From: Rhizobiaceae bacterium
GTDB lineage: Bacteria > Pseudomonadota > Alphaproteobacteria > Rhizobiales > Rhizobiaceae
DNA length: 64,000 nucleotides
Direction: 5' to 3'
NCBI GenBank assembly: GCA_019635755.1
Contig: JAHBYW010000007.1
Location: 248,001 to 312,000, forward strand
Positions 57,333 to 64,000 of this stretch are shown in pieces. The notes below the pieces were generated by a model. That model searched no databases. It was not told where the DNA came from and was given only the letters and a program-made list of their open reading frames with translations. The translations under genes were made by a program, and so were the position numbers. The stretch's first letter is position 1. Every line of letters starts with the position of its first letter.

Positions 57333-58028
57333 ATGCGGGAGATAGTGTTCGACACCGAGACGACAGGCCTCGACCAGCGCGAGGACCGCATCATCGAGCT
57401 CGGCTGCATCGAACTTTACAACCGCTTCCCGACCGGGCGGACCTTTCATCACTACATCAACCCGCAGGGCCGGTCGATCCACGCCGAAGCGCAGGCCGTG
57501 CACGGCATCACGATGGCCAGTCTGGCCGACAAGCCGACCTTCGACCGGCTGGCGACGGAGTTCGTCGCCTTCATCGAGGGCGCCAGGCTGATCGCCCACA
57601 ACGCCAATTTCGACATCGGATTCGTCAACGCGGAGCTGGGGCGCCTCGGTCACGCGCCGATCGGCATCGACCGGGTGGTCGACACGCTCGCCATCGCCAA
57701 GCGCAAGCATCCGATGGGGCCCAATTCGCTCGACGCGCTGTGCAAGCGCTATGGCATCGACAACAGCCGCCGCACCAAGCACGGCGCGCTGCTCGATTCC
57801 GAGCTGCTCGCAGAGGTCTATATCGAGCTGATCGGCGGGCGCCAGGCCGCGCTGGGCCTTGAGGTCGTGGAGGTGGCGATCGGCGGCGGCGTGCTTGCTG
57901 CGGAGGGCTCGGTCAGCCGCAGGCCGGTTCCGTTGAGCCCGCGCCTCAGCGATGCGGACCTGCTTGCCCACGCCGCGATGGTGGCCGATCTCGGCGAAAA
58001 GGCGCTGTGGCGCAAATTTGCCGGCTGA
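57333..58028 (+). CDS. dnaQ: DNA polymerase III epsilon subunit (proofreading exonuclease)
   Basis: 231 residues from ATG 57333. The DEDDh exonuclease motifs are visible: FDTETTGL (Asp7, Glu9), IAHNANFDIGFVNAEL, and KHGALLDSELLAEVY with the closing His and Asp. It proofreads for the replicative polymerase. The C-terminal 50 residues are the polymerase-binding part. It ends the rightward run that starts at the origin. Confidence 0.95.
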   Translation: MREIVFDTETTGLDQREDRIIELGCIELYNRFPTGRTFHHYINPQGRSIHAEAQAVHGITMASLADKPTFDRLATEFVAFIEGARLIAHNANFDIGFVNAELGRLGHAPIGIDRVVDTLAIAKRKHPMGPNSLDALCKRYGIDNSRRTKHGALLDSELLAEVYIELIGGRQAALGLEVVEVAIGGGVLAAEGSVSRRPVPLSPRLSDADLLAHAAMVADLGEKALWRKFAG

Positions 58029-58058
58029 CGAAGGCGGCCTGTCGGGCCGACCGGCGTA

Positions 58059-58556
58059 TCAGCTGACGGACACCTTGGCCTTGGCCTGATCCTCGGCCAG
58101 CTTCTGCTGGAACATCTGGGCGAAGTCGATCGGGTCGAGCAGCAGCGGCGGGAAGCCGCCATTGCGGGTCGATTCGGCGATGATCTGCCGCGCGAAGGGG
58201 AACAGCAGGCGCGGACACTCGATGAACAGCACCGGCAGCATGTGCTCCTGCGGAAAGCCGTCCAGCCGGAAGACGCCGCCATACACCAGCTCGACGTTGA
58301 ACAGGACTTCCTGCTCGAACTGGGCCTTGGCGTTGAGCGACAGGTTGACGTCGTAGTCCTTGTCCGACAGCGGGTTGGCCGCGACGTTGACGCTGATGTT
58401 GATGCCGGGTGCCTTCTCGCGGCCACGCAGCGAGTTCGGCGCGCCGGGGTTCTCGAAGGACAGGTCCTTCACGTACTGGGCAAGGATGTTGAGCTTGGGC
58501 TGAGCGCCGTTGCCGTTCTTCGCTGCGCCGGCAGGCGGCGTGGTTTCGTTGGCCAT
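58059..58556 (-). CDS. secB: Protein-export chaperone SecB
   Basis: 165 residues from ATG 58556. A tetrameric chaperone that keeps precursors unfolded and delivers them to Sec[31 protein letters not shown] and [19 protein letters not shown] are typical. The upstream extension of the frame is unlike SecB. Convergent with dnaQ. Confidence 0.95.
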   Translation of the reverse strand: MANETTPPAGAAKNGNGAQPKLNILAQYVKDLSFENPGAPNSLRGREKAPGINISVNVAANPLSDKDYDVNLSLNAKAQFEQEVLFNVELVYGGVFRLDGFPQEHMLPVLFIECPRLLFPFARQIIAESTRNGGFPPLLLDPIDFAQMFQQKLAEDQAKAKVSVS

Positions 58557-58697
58557 CAGGCGGAAATCCTTGTCTTGCGGGCCGGCCGTTGCGGGCCGGC
58601 GCGGGGCGTGCCCGGTCGAAAATCGCGGGTTCGCTAGCATGGCAGGGAGGGCAACACAAGTTTGGCGCCGCTTCCCGCGGCCCTTCGGCGCGCCGGT

Positions 58698-59180
58698 TCA
58701 GCGACCCTGACCGTCGTCGTCCAGTCGCGGCCGGCTGGCATGCGGCTCGGGCCGGCGCGCATAGTCCTCGGCGTCGAGGTCGATCGTACGGCCTCCGGCC
58801 GCCGGAAAGCCGAAGCTGAACATCGAGACCGTGCCGATCCGCGGGCGCAGGAAGCGCCAGGCGACGTCGCGGATGGCGGGAATGAACAGCGCCAGCCCCA
58901 CCACGTCGGTGATGAAGCCGGGCAGCAGCAGGAGGATGCCCGCCAGCATGATCATCGCGCCATGCGCGACCTCCCGGCCGGGATCGCGACGGGCCTCGAC
59001 GTCGCGGCGGATGCGCTGCACGGCGCCGAACCCCTGGATCCGCAGCAGCACGGCCCCGGTGATCGTGGCCAGCACGGTCAGCCCGAGCGTCGGCAGCACG
59101 CCGATCCAGCCGCCGACCACGATGAACACGGCGATCTCGAGGATCGGCAGGGCGAGCAGGAGGATCGGAAGCGGCGACAC
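58698..59180 (-). CDS. fxsA: FxsA-family membrane protein
   Basis: 160 residues from a GTG. Four short hydrophobic segments in the first 105 residues; ILEIAVFIVVGGWIG and the central LLLLPGFITDVVGLAL match FxsA, a membrane protein known for relieving phage-T7 exclusion by the F plasmid when overproduced. The tail is polar and acidic. Divergent from the Tim44-like gene. Confidence 0.88.
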   Translation of the reverse strand: MSPLPILLLALPILEIAVFIVVGGWIGVLPTLGLTVLATITGAVLLRIQGFGAVQRIRRDVEARRDPGREVAHGAMIMLAGILLLLPGFITDVVGLALFIPAIRDVAWRFLRPRIGTVSMFSFGFPAAGGRTIDLDAEDYARRPEPHASRPRLDDDGQGR

Positions 59181-59328
59181 GGTCTCGTCTGGCCTTATGG
59201 GGCTGAGGCCTCTATCTAGGGACTCGCGCCTGTGATTTGAATGATCACGGTTTGCGTTCTATATGGATTGTTTGACGGGTATGCGCGCCCCTGCGCGGAG
59301 GCCGCTCACGATCTGATTGGCGGAAGTG

Positions 59329-60042
59329 ATGGAATTCTTCGATTTCGGCACGATTTTCTTCCTGGTCGCGGCCGTCGTGATCTTCATCCAGCTCCGCAAC
59401 GTGCTGGGACGTCGCACCGGCAACGAACGTCCGCCGTTCGATCCCTATACGGCCGCGCGCACCCGCGAGAAGGACGCCGCTGCCAACAAGCCGCAGGAGA
59501 ACGTCGTCTCCCTGCCGCGCAAGAAGGCGACCGGCGAGGCCGAACCGTCGGCCTATACCCCCATCGATGCCATCGCCAAGCCCGGGACCGACGTGAACAA
59601 GGGGCTTCGCGCAATCAAGGATGCCGATCCGACCTTCGATCCCAAGACGTTCGTCGACGGCGCCAAGATGGCCTATGAAATGATCGTGATGGCCTATGCC
59701 GACGGCGACCGCCGCACGCTGAAGAACCTGCTGTCGAAGGAAGTGTATGACGGTTTCGTCGCGGCGATCAGCGACCGCGAGGGCCGGTCCGAGAAGATCC
59801 AATCCTCGTTCGTCGGCATCGACAAGGCCGAGATCGTCGGCGCCGAAATGAAGGGCGGCGAGGCTCACATCACCCTGCGCATCGTCAGCGAACTTATCTC
59901 CGCCACGCGCGACGGCGCCGGGCAGGTCATCGACGGCGATCCCGAGACCGTCGCCGAGGTCAAGGACGTGTGGACCTTCGCGCGTGACACGCGCTCACGC
60001 GACCCGAACTGGAAGCTGGTCGCCACCGAAGAGGAAGATTGA
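59329..60042 (+). CDS. Tim44/TimA-domain membrane-anchored protein
   Basis: 237 residues from ATG 59329. One N-terminal membrane segment (FFDFGTIFFLVAAVVIFIQLR), a charged linker, and a C-terminal Tim44-like domain (FVDGAKMAYEMIVMAYADGDRRTLKNLLS). Related to the mitochondrial import protein; in Alphaproteobacteria the role is unclear. A TTG 4 codons earlier is in frame. It begins a rightward operon with mltA. Confidence 0.9.
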   Translation: MEFFDFGTIFFLVAAVVIFIQLRNVLGRRTGNERPPFDPYTAARTREKDAAANKPQENVVSLPRKKATGEAEPSAYTPIDAIAKPGTDVNKGLRAIKDADPTFDPKTFVDGAKMAYEMIVMAYADGDRRTLKNLLSKEVYDGFVAAISDREGRSEKIQSSFVGIDKAEIVGAEMKGGEAHITLRIVSELISATRDGAGQVIDGDPETVAEVKDVWTFARDTRSRDPNWKLVATEEED

Positions 60043-60059
60043 GCGACGGAGGTCTGGCC

Positions 60060-61154
60060 GTGGGCCTCTCTCCGCTCCTCAGGCCGACATCCTTCGACGC
60101 CCTGCCGGGCTGGACCGACGACGACCCGGCCGAGGCGTTCGCCGCCTTCCGCCGCTCTGCCCTCCAGGAAACCGTCAAGCCCTACAAGACCGGCTCGCTC
60201 GGCATCGACCGTGATGCATTCGCGCCGTCCTATGAACTGGCGCGCAACACACCGTCGCTCGACTCCTCCGCCAGCCGCCGCTTCTTCGAAGCCCACTTCA
60301 TTCCTCATCGCGTCGAGCCGAACGACCGGGCGCGCGGCTTCGTCACCGGCTTCTACGAGCCGGAAGTCGAGGCTCGACGGGAGCGCGGCGGCCGCTTCGT
60401 GGTGCCGCTCTATGCGCGGCCAGACGATCTCGTCGATGTCGACGACGCCAACCGGCCCTCCGGATTCGACCCCTATTTCGCCTTTGGGCGCCGGAGCGGA
60501 CAGGGCATCGTGGAGTATTTCGACCGCGAGGCGATCGTCCGCGGCGCGCTGCAAGGACGTGGCCTGGAGATCGCCTGGCTGGAAAGCAAGGTCGACGCAT
60601 TCTTCGTACAGGTTCAGGGGGCCGCGCGGCTGATCTTCCCGGACGGTGTTCGCCGGGTGACCTATGCCGCAAAGACGGGACACCGCTTTAACGGTCCCGG
60701 CCGCCGGCTTGCCGACCTCGGCGAAATTCCGCTGGCCGACGTCACGATGCAGTCGATCCGCCAGTGGTTCCGCGACCATCCCGACCGCATCGACGAGATC
60801 CTCTGGCACAACCGCTCCTATGTGTTCTTCCGCGAGGCGTCGGTCGACGATCCATCGCTCGGTCCGATCGCAGCGGCGAAGGTGCCGCTGACGCCCGGCC
60901 GGTCGGTCGCGGTCGACAGGCTGCTGCATACGTTCGGCACGCCGTTCTACATCGATGCGCCGGATCTCGGGGCTTTCGGCGGCGCGTCGTTCCGCCGCCT
61001 GATGATCGCACAGGACACCGGCTCTGCCATCGTCGGCAGTGCCCGCGGGGACCTGTTCGCCGGGTCCGGCGACGCGGCGGGCGAGATCGCCGGCGTCGTC
61101 CGCGCCGATGCGGACTTCTTCGCGCTCGTCCCGCGCGCGCTCGCCGGTCGGTGA
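60060..61154 (+). CDS. mltA: MltA-family lytic murein transglycosylase
   Basis: 364 residues. Cleaves peptidoglycan strands to 1,6-anhydro products. FVTGFYEPEVEARR, VFFVQVQGAARLIFPDG, and the closing FRRLMIAQDTGSAIVG and GDLFAGSGDAAG with the catalytic Asp are visible. The GTG at 60060 is chosen since GGAGG lies seven bases before it; the TTG at 60039 lacks a site. No lipobox is seen in this start, so export is not clear. Confidence 0.9.
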   Translation: MGLSPLLRPTSFDALPGWTDDDPAEAFAAFRRSALQETVKPYKTGSLGIDRDAFAPSYELARNTPSLDSSASRRFFEAHFIPHRVEPNDRARGFVTGFYEPEVEARRERGGRFVVPLYARPDDLVDVDDANRPSGFDPYFAFGRRSGQGIVEYFDREAIVRGALQGRGLEIAWLESKVDAFFVQVQGAARLIFPDGVRRVTYAAKTGHRFNGPGRRLADLGEIPLADVTMQSIRQWFRDHPDRIDEILWHNRSYVFFREASVDDPSLGPIAAAKVPLTPGRSVAVDRLLHTFGTPFYIDAPDLGAFGGASFRRLMIAQDTGSAIVGSARGDLFAGSGDAAGEIAGVVRADADFFALVPRALAGR

Positions 61155-61157
61155 CGC

Positions 61158-61718
61158 GTGGCGCGCGGTTCGGCCGGGACCCTGAGCGACGAGGATCGCA
61201 TCCTCTGGCACCGCGTCGCCAAGACGGCGACGCCGCTCAAGGGCAAGGGCGTGCCGGAGGAGATGCGCGAGGAGGAGCGCCGTTTCGAAGAGATGCTGGC
61301 CGGCGCGACCGGCGCGCCGGCGAAGGCCGAGGCGCCTCTCCCCCCGCCGCAGCCGGCGACGCCCAGGCGCGGAGTCGAGCAGCATGCCTTCGATCCCCAG
61401 ACGCGCGACAAGCTGGCGAAGGGCCGCCTGTCGATCGGCGGCACGGTCGACCTGCACGGCATGACGCAGAACGAGGCGCACGGCCTGCTGCTCTCCTTCC
61501 TCGGCCGGGCGCACGCCGCGGGGCTTCGCTACGTGCTGGTGATCACCGGCAAGGGCGCCTCCTTCGGCAGCGAGGGCGCGCTGAAGCGCGCCGTGCCCAA
61601 CTGGCTGGCCACGCCGCCCTTCCGCATGCTGGTCTCGGGACACGAAACGGCCGCACGCCACCACGGCGGCGGCGGTGCCCTCTATCTAAGGCTTCGGCGC
61701 AGCCAGGCGCGCCCATGA
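61158..61718 (+). CDS. Smr-domain protein
   Basis: 186 residues from a GTG. A charged N-terminal region (LSDEDRILWHRVAKTATPLKG), a Pro/Ala linker, and a C-terminal Smr domain with VDLHGMTQ (98-103) and ITGKG (129-133). The Smr domain of MutS2 and related proteins has nicking or RNA-cleaving activity. It is three bases behind mltA and overlaps the XRE gene by ATGA. Confidence 0.9.
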   Translation: MARGSAGTLSDEDRILWHRVAKTATPLKGKGVPEEMREEERRFEEMLAGATGAPAKAEAPLPPPQPATPRRGVEQHAFDPQTRDKLAKGRLSIGGTVDLHGMTQNEAHGLLLSFLGRAHAAGLRYVLVITGKGASFGSEGALKRAVPNWLATPPFRMLVSGHETAARHHGGGGALYLRLRRSQARP

Positions 61719-62095
61719 CCCCCTTCGGCGAACGGGTCCGCGACCTCCGGCGCCAGCGCGGCATCTCGCAGAAGCGCATGGCCGCCGACCTCGGCGTCTC
61801 GGCGGCCTATCTGTCGGCGCTGGAGCACGGCCGGCGCGGTGCGCCGACCTGGGCGCTCCTGCAGAAGATCATCGGCTACTTCAACATCATCTGGGACGAG
61901 GCCGAGGAGCTGCAGCGCCTGGCCGCGGTCTCGCATCCGCGCGCCGTTGTCGACACGGCCGGTCTGTCGCCGGCGGCGACGGCTCTCGCCAATCGGCTTG
62001 CCGGCGCGATCGCCGAGCTGAGCGAAGCGGACATCTCCGCGCTCGACCGCTGCCTGGACGAGGCGCTGTCGAGCCGTCGCGCAAAGGCGAAATGA
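61715..62095 (+). CDS. XRE-family transcriptional regulator
   Basis: 126 residues. The helix-turn-helix lies at about 10-35: LRRQRGISQKRMAADLGVS, then AAYLSALEHGRRG. The rest is helical, without a known sensor domain. Translation is coupled to the Smr gene by ATGA. Targets unknown; self-regulation of the mltA-Smr-XRE operon is possible but not shown. Confidence 0.88.
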   Translation: MTPFGERVRDLRRQRGISQKRMAADLGVSAAYLSALEHGRRGAPTWALLQKIIGYFNIIWDEAEELQRLAAVSHPRAVVDTAGLSPAATALANRLAGAIAELSEADISALDRCLDEALSSRRAKAK

Positions 62096-62133
62096 TGGGT
62101 GGATGCCGCGCAGCCGCGCGGCGCGAACCGCGT

Positions 62134-63084
62134 CTAGAAGAGCGCCTGGAGTTCCGCCAGCTTCTCGTTGACGAGCCAGCCGTAGTAGTTCTCCTCTGGC
62201 AGCCGCGGTGCTTCGCCGCGGGCTTCGCGATCCCGGTTCTCGGCACGCAACGCGTAGGCGCGTGCCTCCGGGTTGCCGACATTGTAGAGCGTGGCGGTGA
62301 TGCCGGGATTCTGCGAGATGTCGAACCCGGCGATGTCGCGATAGGCGTCGATCGATGCGCGGAGCGTCGCGGCGACATAGGCCAGCGTGAGGTCCGGATT
62401 CATGATCGTCTCGTAGACGCGTTGCGGGTTGGTCTCGGTCAGGCGGGGAAACCCGGAGACGTCGTGCACGATGTCGCTCATCTGTAGCGCGGTCAGCGGG
62501 TTGAGCTGGCCGATGCCGAACGTCTGTCCGGCGTAGAAGGGCTGGAAGAAGACGGCGCTGAATCGGTTGTTGGGGAAGGCCGTGCCGCCCACGGTCTTGC
62601 CGCGGAAGTTCTTTTCCCAGATGCGTTCGCGGCAGGTCCACAGTTCGTAGCTGCCGCCGCCGCAACTGGCGAAATCCGGCCGCTGGACAAAGTCCGCGAT
62701 GTCCTCGCCCTCATATTTGAAAGCAAACTGCTGGCCGAGATAGGAGACCGCCTTCACATAATAGGTCTGCAGCCTGTCATAGGCGTCGACATTGTAGGTG
62801 TGCTCGCCGACGATCGCGCCGACGATGTGCATCGGGTCGATGCCGTAGGCCGCGGCCTCCTCGACGATCTTGCTGCGCAGCTTGCGGTCGTTCTTCAGCA
62901 GCGCATAGACCTTGAGATATTTGGCTTCGTAGCTCGACTTCGTCGCCTTGGTGCGCGAGGCGGAGCCAGCGGGGACGCCGGGCTGCTCGGCATGCCGGTT
63001 GCCCGGGGGCACGACGGTCTGCGCCATCGCCGCCGAAGGCAGGAGGAACGCGGCGAGCAGCAGCGATGCGAGGAGATGCTTCAT
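62134..63084 (-). CDS. DUF1402 exported protein, lytic-transglycosylase-like
   Basis: 316 residues from ATG 63084, with a signal peptide ending SAAMAQT near residue 22. The DUF1402 core IDPMHIVGAIVGEHTYN places a Glu (Glu94) where lytic transglycosylases have the catalytic acid, and TFGIGQLNPLTAL resembles their GxxQ motif. It probably acts on peptidoglycan in the periplasm, by inference from these motifs. Located between the XRE gene and hslU. Confidence 0.8.
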   Translation of the reverse strand: MKHLLASLLLAAFLLPSAAMAQTVVPPGNRHAEQPGVPAGSASRTKATKSSYEAKYLKVYALLKNDRKLRSKIVEEAAAYGIDPMHIVGAIVGEHTYNVDAYDRLQTYYVKAVSYLGQQFAFKYEGEDIADFVQRPDFASCGGGSYELWTCRERIWEKNFRGKTVGGTAFPNNRFSAVFFQPFYAGQTFGIGQLNPLTALQMSDIVHDVSGFPRLTETNPQRVYETIMNPDLTLAYVAATLRASIDAYRDIAGFDISQNPGITATLYNVGNPEARAYALRAENRDREARGEAPRLPEENYYGWLVNEKLAELQALF

Positions 63085-63193
63085 CGGCGACGAATATCGG
63101 CTGGGTTGTACGTCGCGCAACCTAGGCGGGCCCCCTGGAAAAGTCGAGCGCGCCCGGCCGCCCGGCCGGACGCGCTGTGTCTGAGAGCTTCCC

Positions 63194-64000
63194 TTACAGG
63201 ATGAATCTCGACAAATCTGTGTTCTTCGCCAGATCGCCGACGTGCTTCTTCACATAGGCCGCATCGATCGTGGTCTCGGAACCGGACTGGTCCGGCGCCG
63301 TGAAGGAGATGTCGTCCAGCACCCGCTCCATTACCGTCTGCAGACGCCGGGCGCCGATGTTCTCGACGCTGGCGTTGAGGTCGACGGCGATCCCGGCCAG
63401 CGAGTCGATCGCGTCCGGGGTGAAATCCAGCGTCACGCCTTCCGTTTGCATCAGTGCGACATACTGCTTGATGAGGCTGGCCTCCGTCTCGGTCAGGATG
63501 CGGACGAAGTCCTCCTTCTCCAGGGCGCGCAATTCCACGCGGATCGGCAGGCGGCCTTGAAGCTCGGGCAGCAGATCGGACGGTTTCGACACGTGGAACG
63601 CGCCCGACGCGATGAACAGGATGTGATCCGTCTTGATCGGTCCATACTTGGTCGCGACCATCGTGCCCTCGACGAGCGGCAGCAGGTCGCGCTGCACGCC
63701 CTCGCGCGACGGGCCGCCCGAAATGTCCGAGCGCGCCGCGATCTTGTCGATCTCGTCAAGGAACACGATGCCGTCGTTCTCGGCCGATTCGAGCGCGCGG
63801 CGCACCACCTCGTCCTGGTCGAGCAACTTGTCGGACTCGTCGTTGACGAGCACGTCGTAGGACTCCTTGACGGTCGTCTTGCGGGTCTTGGTGCGCTTGC
63901 CGCCCATCGCCTTCGACAGCATCTCGTTGATGTTCATAACGCCGATATTGGCGCCCGGCATGCCAGGGATCTCGAAGCTCGGCATGCCGCCGGTGCCGGT
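63194..64000 (-). CDS. hslU: ATP-dependent protease ATPase subunit HslU (3' part; start outside the window)
   Basis: The visible 268 residues are the C-terminal part. Walker B is [14 protein letters not shown], preceded by the [13 protein letters not shown] region of the intermediate domain, with the sensor/arginine region [12 protein letters not shown] and the end DLSRFIL, whose last residues dock into HslV. HslU unfolds substrates for the HslV protease. The Walker A and start codon lie beyond 64000. Confidence 0.96.
   Translation of the reverse strand, partial: TGTGGMPSFEIPGMPGANIGVMNINEMLSKAMGGKRTKTRKTTVKESYDVLVNDESDKLLDQDEVVRRALESAENDGIVFLDEIDKIAARSDISGGPSREGVQRDLLPLVEGTMVATKYGPIKTDHILFIASGAFHVSKPSDLLPELQGRLPIRVELRALEKEDFVRILTETEASLIKQYVALMQTEGVTLDFTPDAIDSLAGIAVDLNASVENIGARRLQTVMERVLDDISFTAPDQSGSETTIDAAYVKKHVGDLAKNTDLSRFIL

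Overview
The window is a GC-rich bacterial chromosome segment from an alphaproteobacterium, most likely a member of the Hyphomicrobiales (Rhizobiales) near the Phyllobacteriaceae/Mesorhizobium group. Reasons: the order rho, mnmE, mnmG, rsmG, parA, parB with holA facing it; the order hemJ, hemE, [origin], PPDK regulator, maf, aroE, coaE, dnaQ, secB; an alphaproteobacterial SOS box (GAAC-N7-GAAC) before imuA-imuB-dnaE2; a CtrA-type TTAA-N7-TTAA site and clustered GANTC sites in the hemE/PPDK-regulator gap; and rhizobial-type palindromic intergenic repeats. No phage, plasmid, transposase, CRISPR or rRNA is visible. One tRNA gene (Gly, GCC) is present.

Left part (1-32 kb): housekeeping and conserved hypothetical genes in short operons. 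They include argG, a BI-1 family membrane protein, the ybbP/ybbA-like ABC system facing tesA, thpR, a pterin-carbinolamine dehydratase, an IalB-type exported protein, rlmN followed by three translationally coupled paralogous membrane proteins, asd, two PAP2 phosphatases, a cold-shock/DUF805 fusion, zupT-leuB, an autotransporter-like surface protein, leuD with RidA, an FAD oxidoreductase facing a CoA-ester lyase, and a divergent S-adenosylhomocysteine-hydrolase-like protein.

Middle (32.6-38.7 kb): a LexA-controlled mutasome operon imuA-imuB-dnaE2 with strongly overlapping reading frames. Next (38.7-43.3 kb) come a proteostasis/translation-quality cluster (ProXp-ala editing protein, CnoX-type thioredoxin, LON-domain protein, Trm112-like protein), tRNA-Gly, a cupin and holA.

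Right part (43.3-64 kb): the replication-origin neighbourhood. ParA/ParB, three parS palindromes (one inside rsmG, two around the mnmE stop codon) and a 397-bp gap between hemE and the PPDK regulator that has the marks of the chromosomal origin. Genes on its left run mostly leftward and the first five on its right run rightward, i.e. away from the origin. Then follow secB, fxsA, a Tim44-like protein, mltA, an Smr protein coupled to an XRE regulator, a DUF1402 protein and the 3' part of hslU, cut by the window edge.

Most of the window is standard core genome. Items worth a second look are the embedded segregation and cell-cycle DNA sites, the altered active site of the SAHH-like protein, the triplicated membrane genes behind rlmN, and repeats that have become part of coding or leader sequence.
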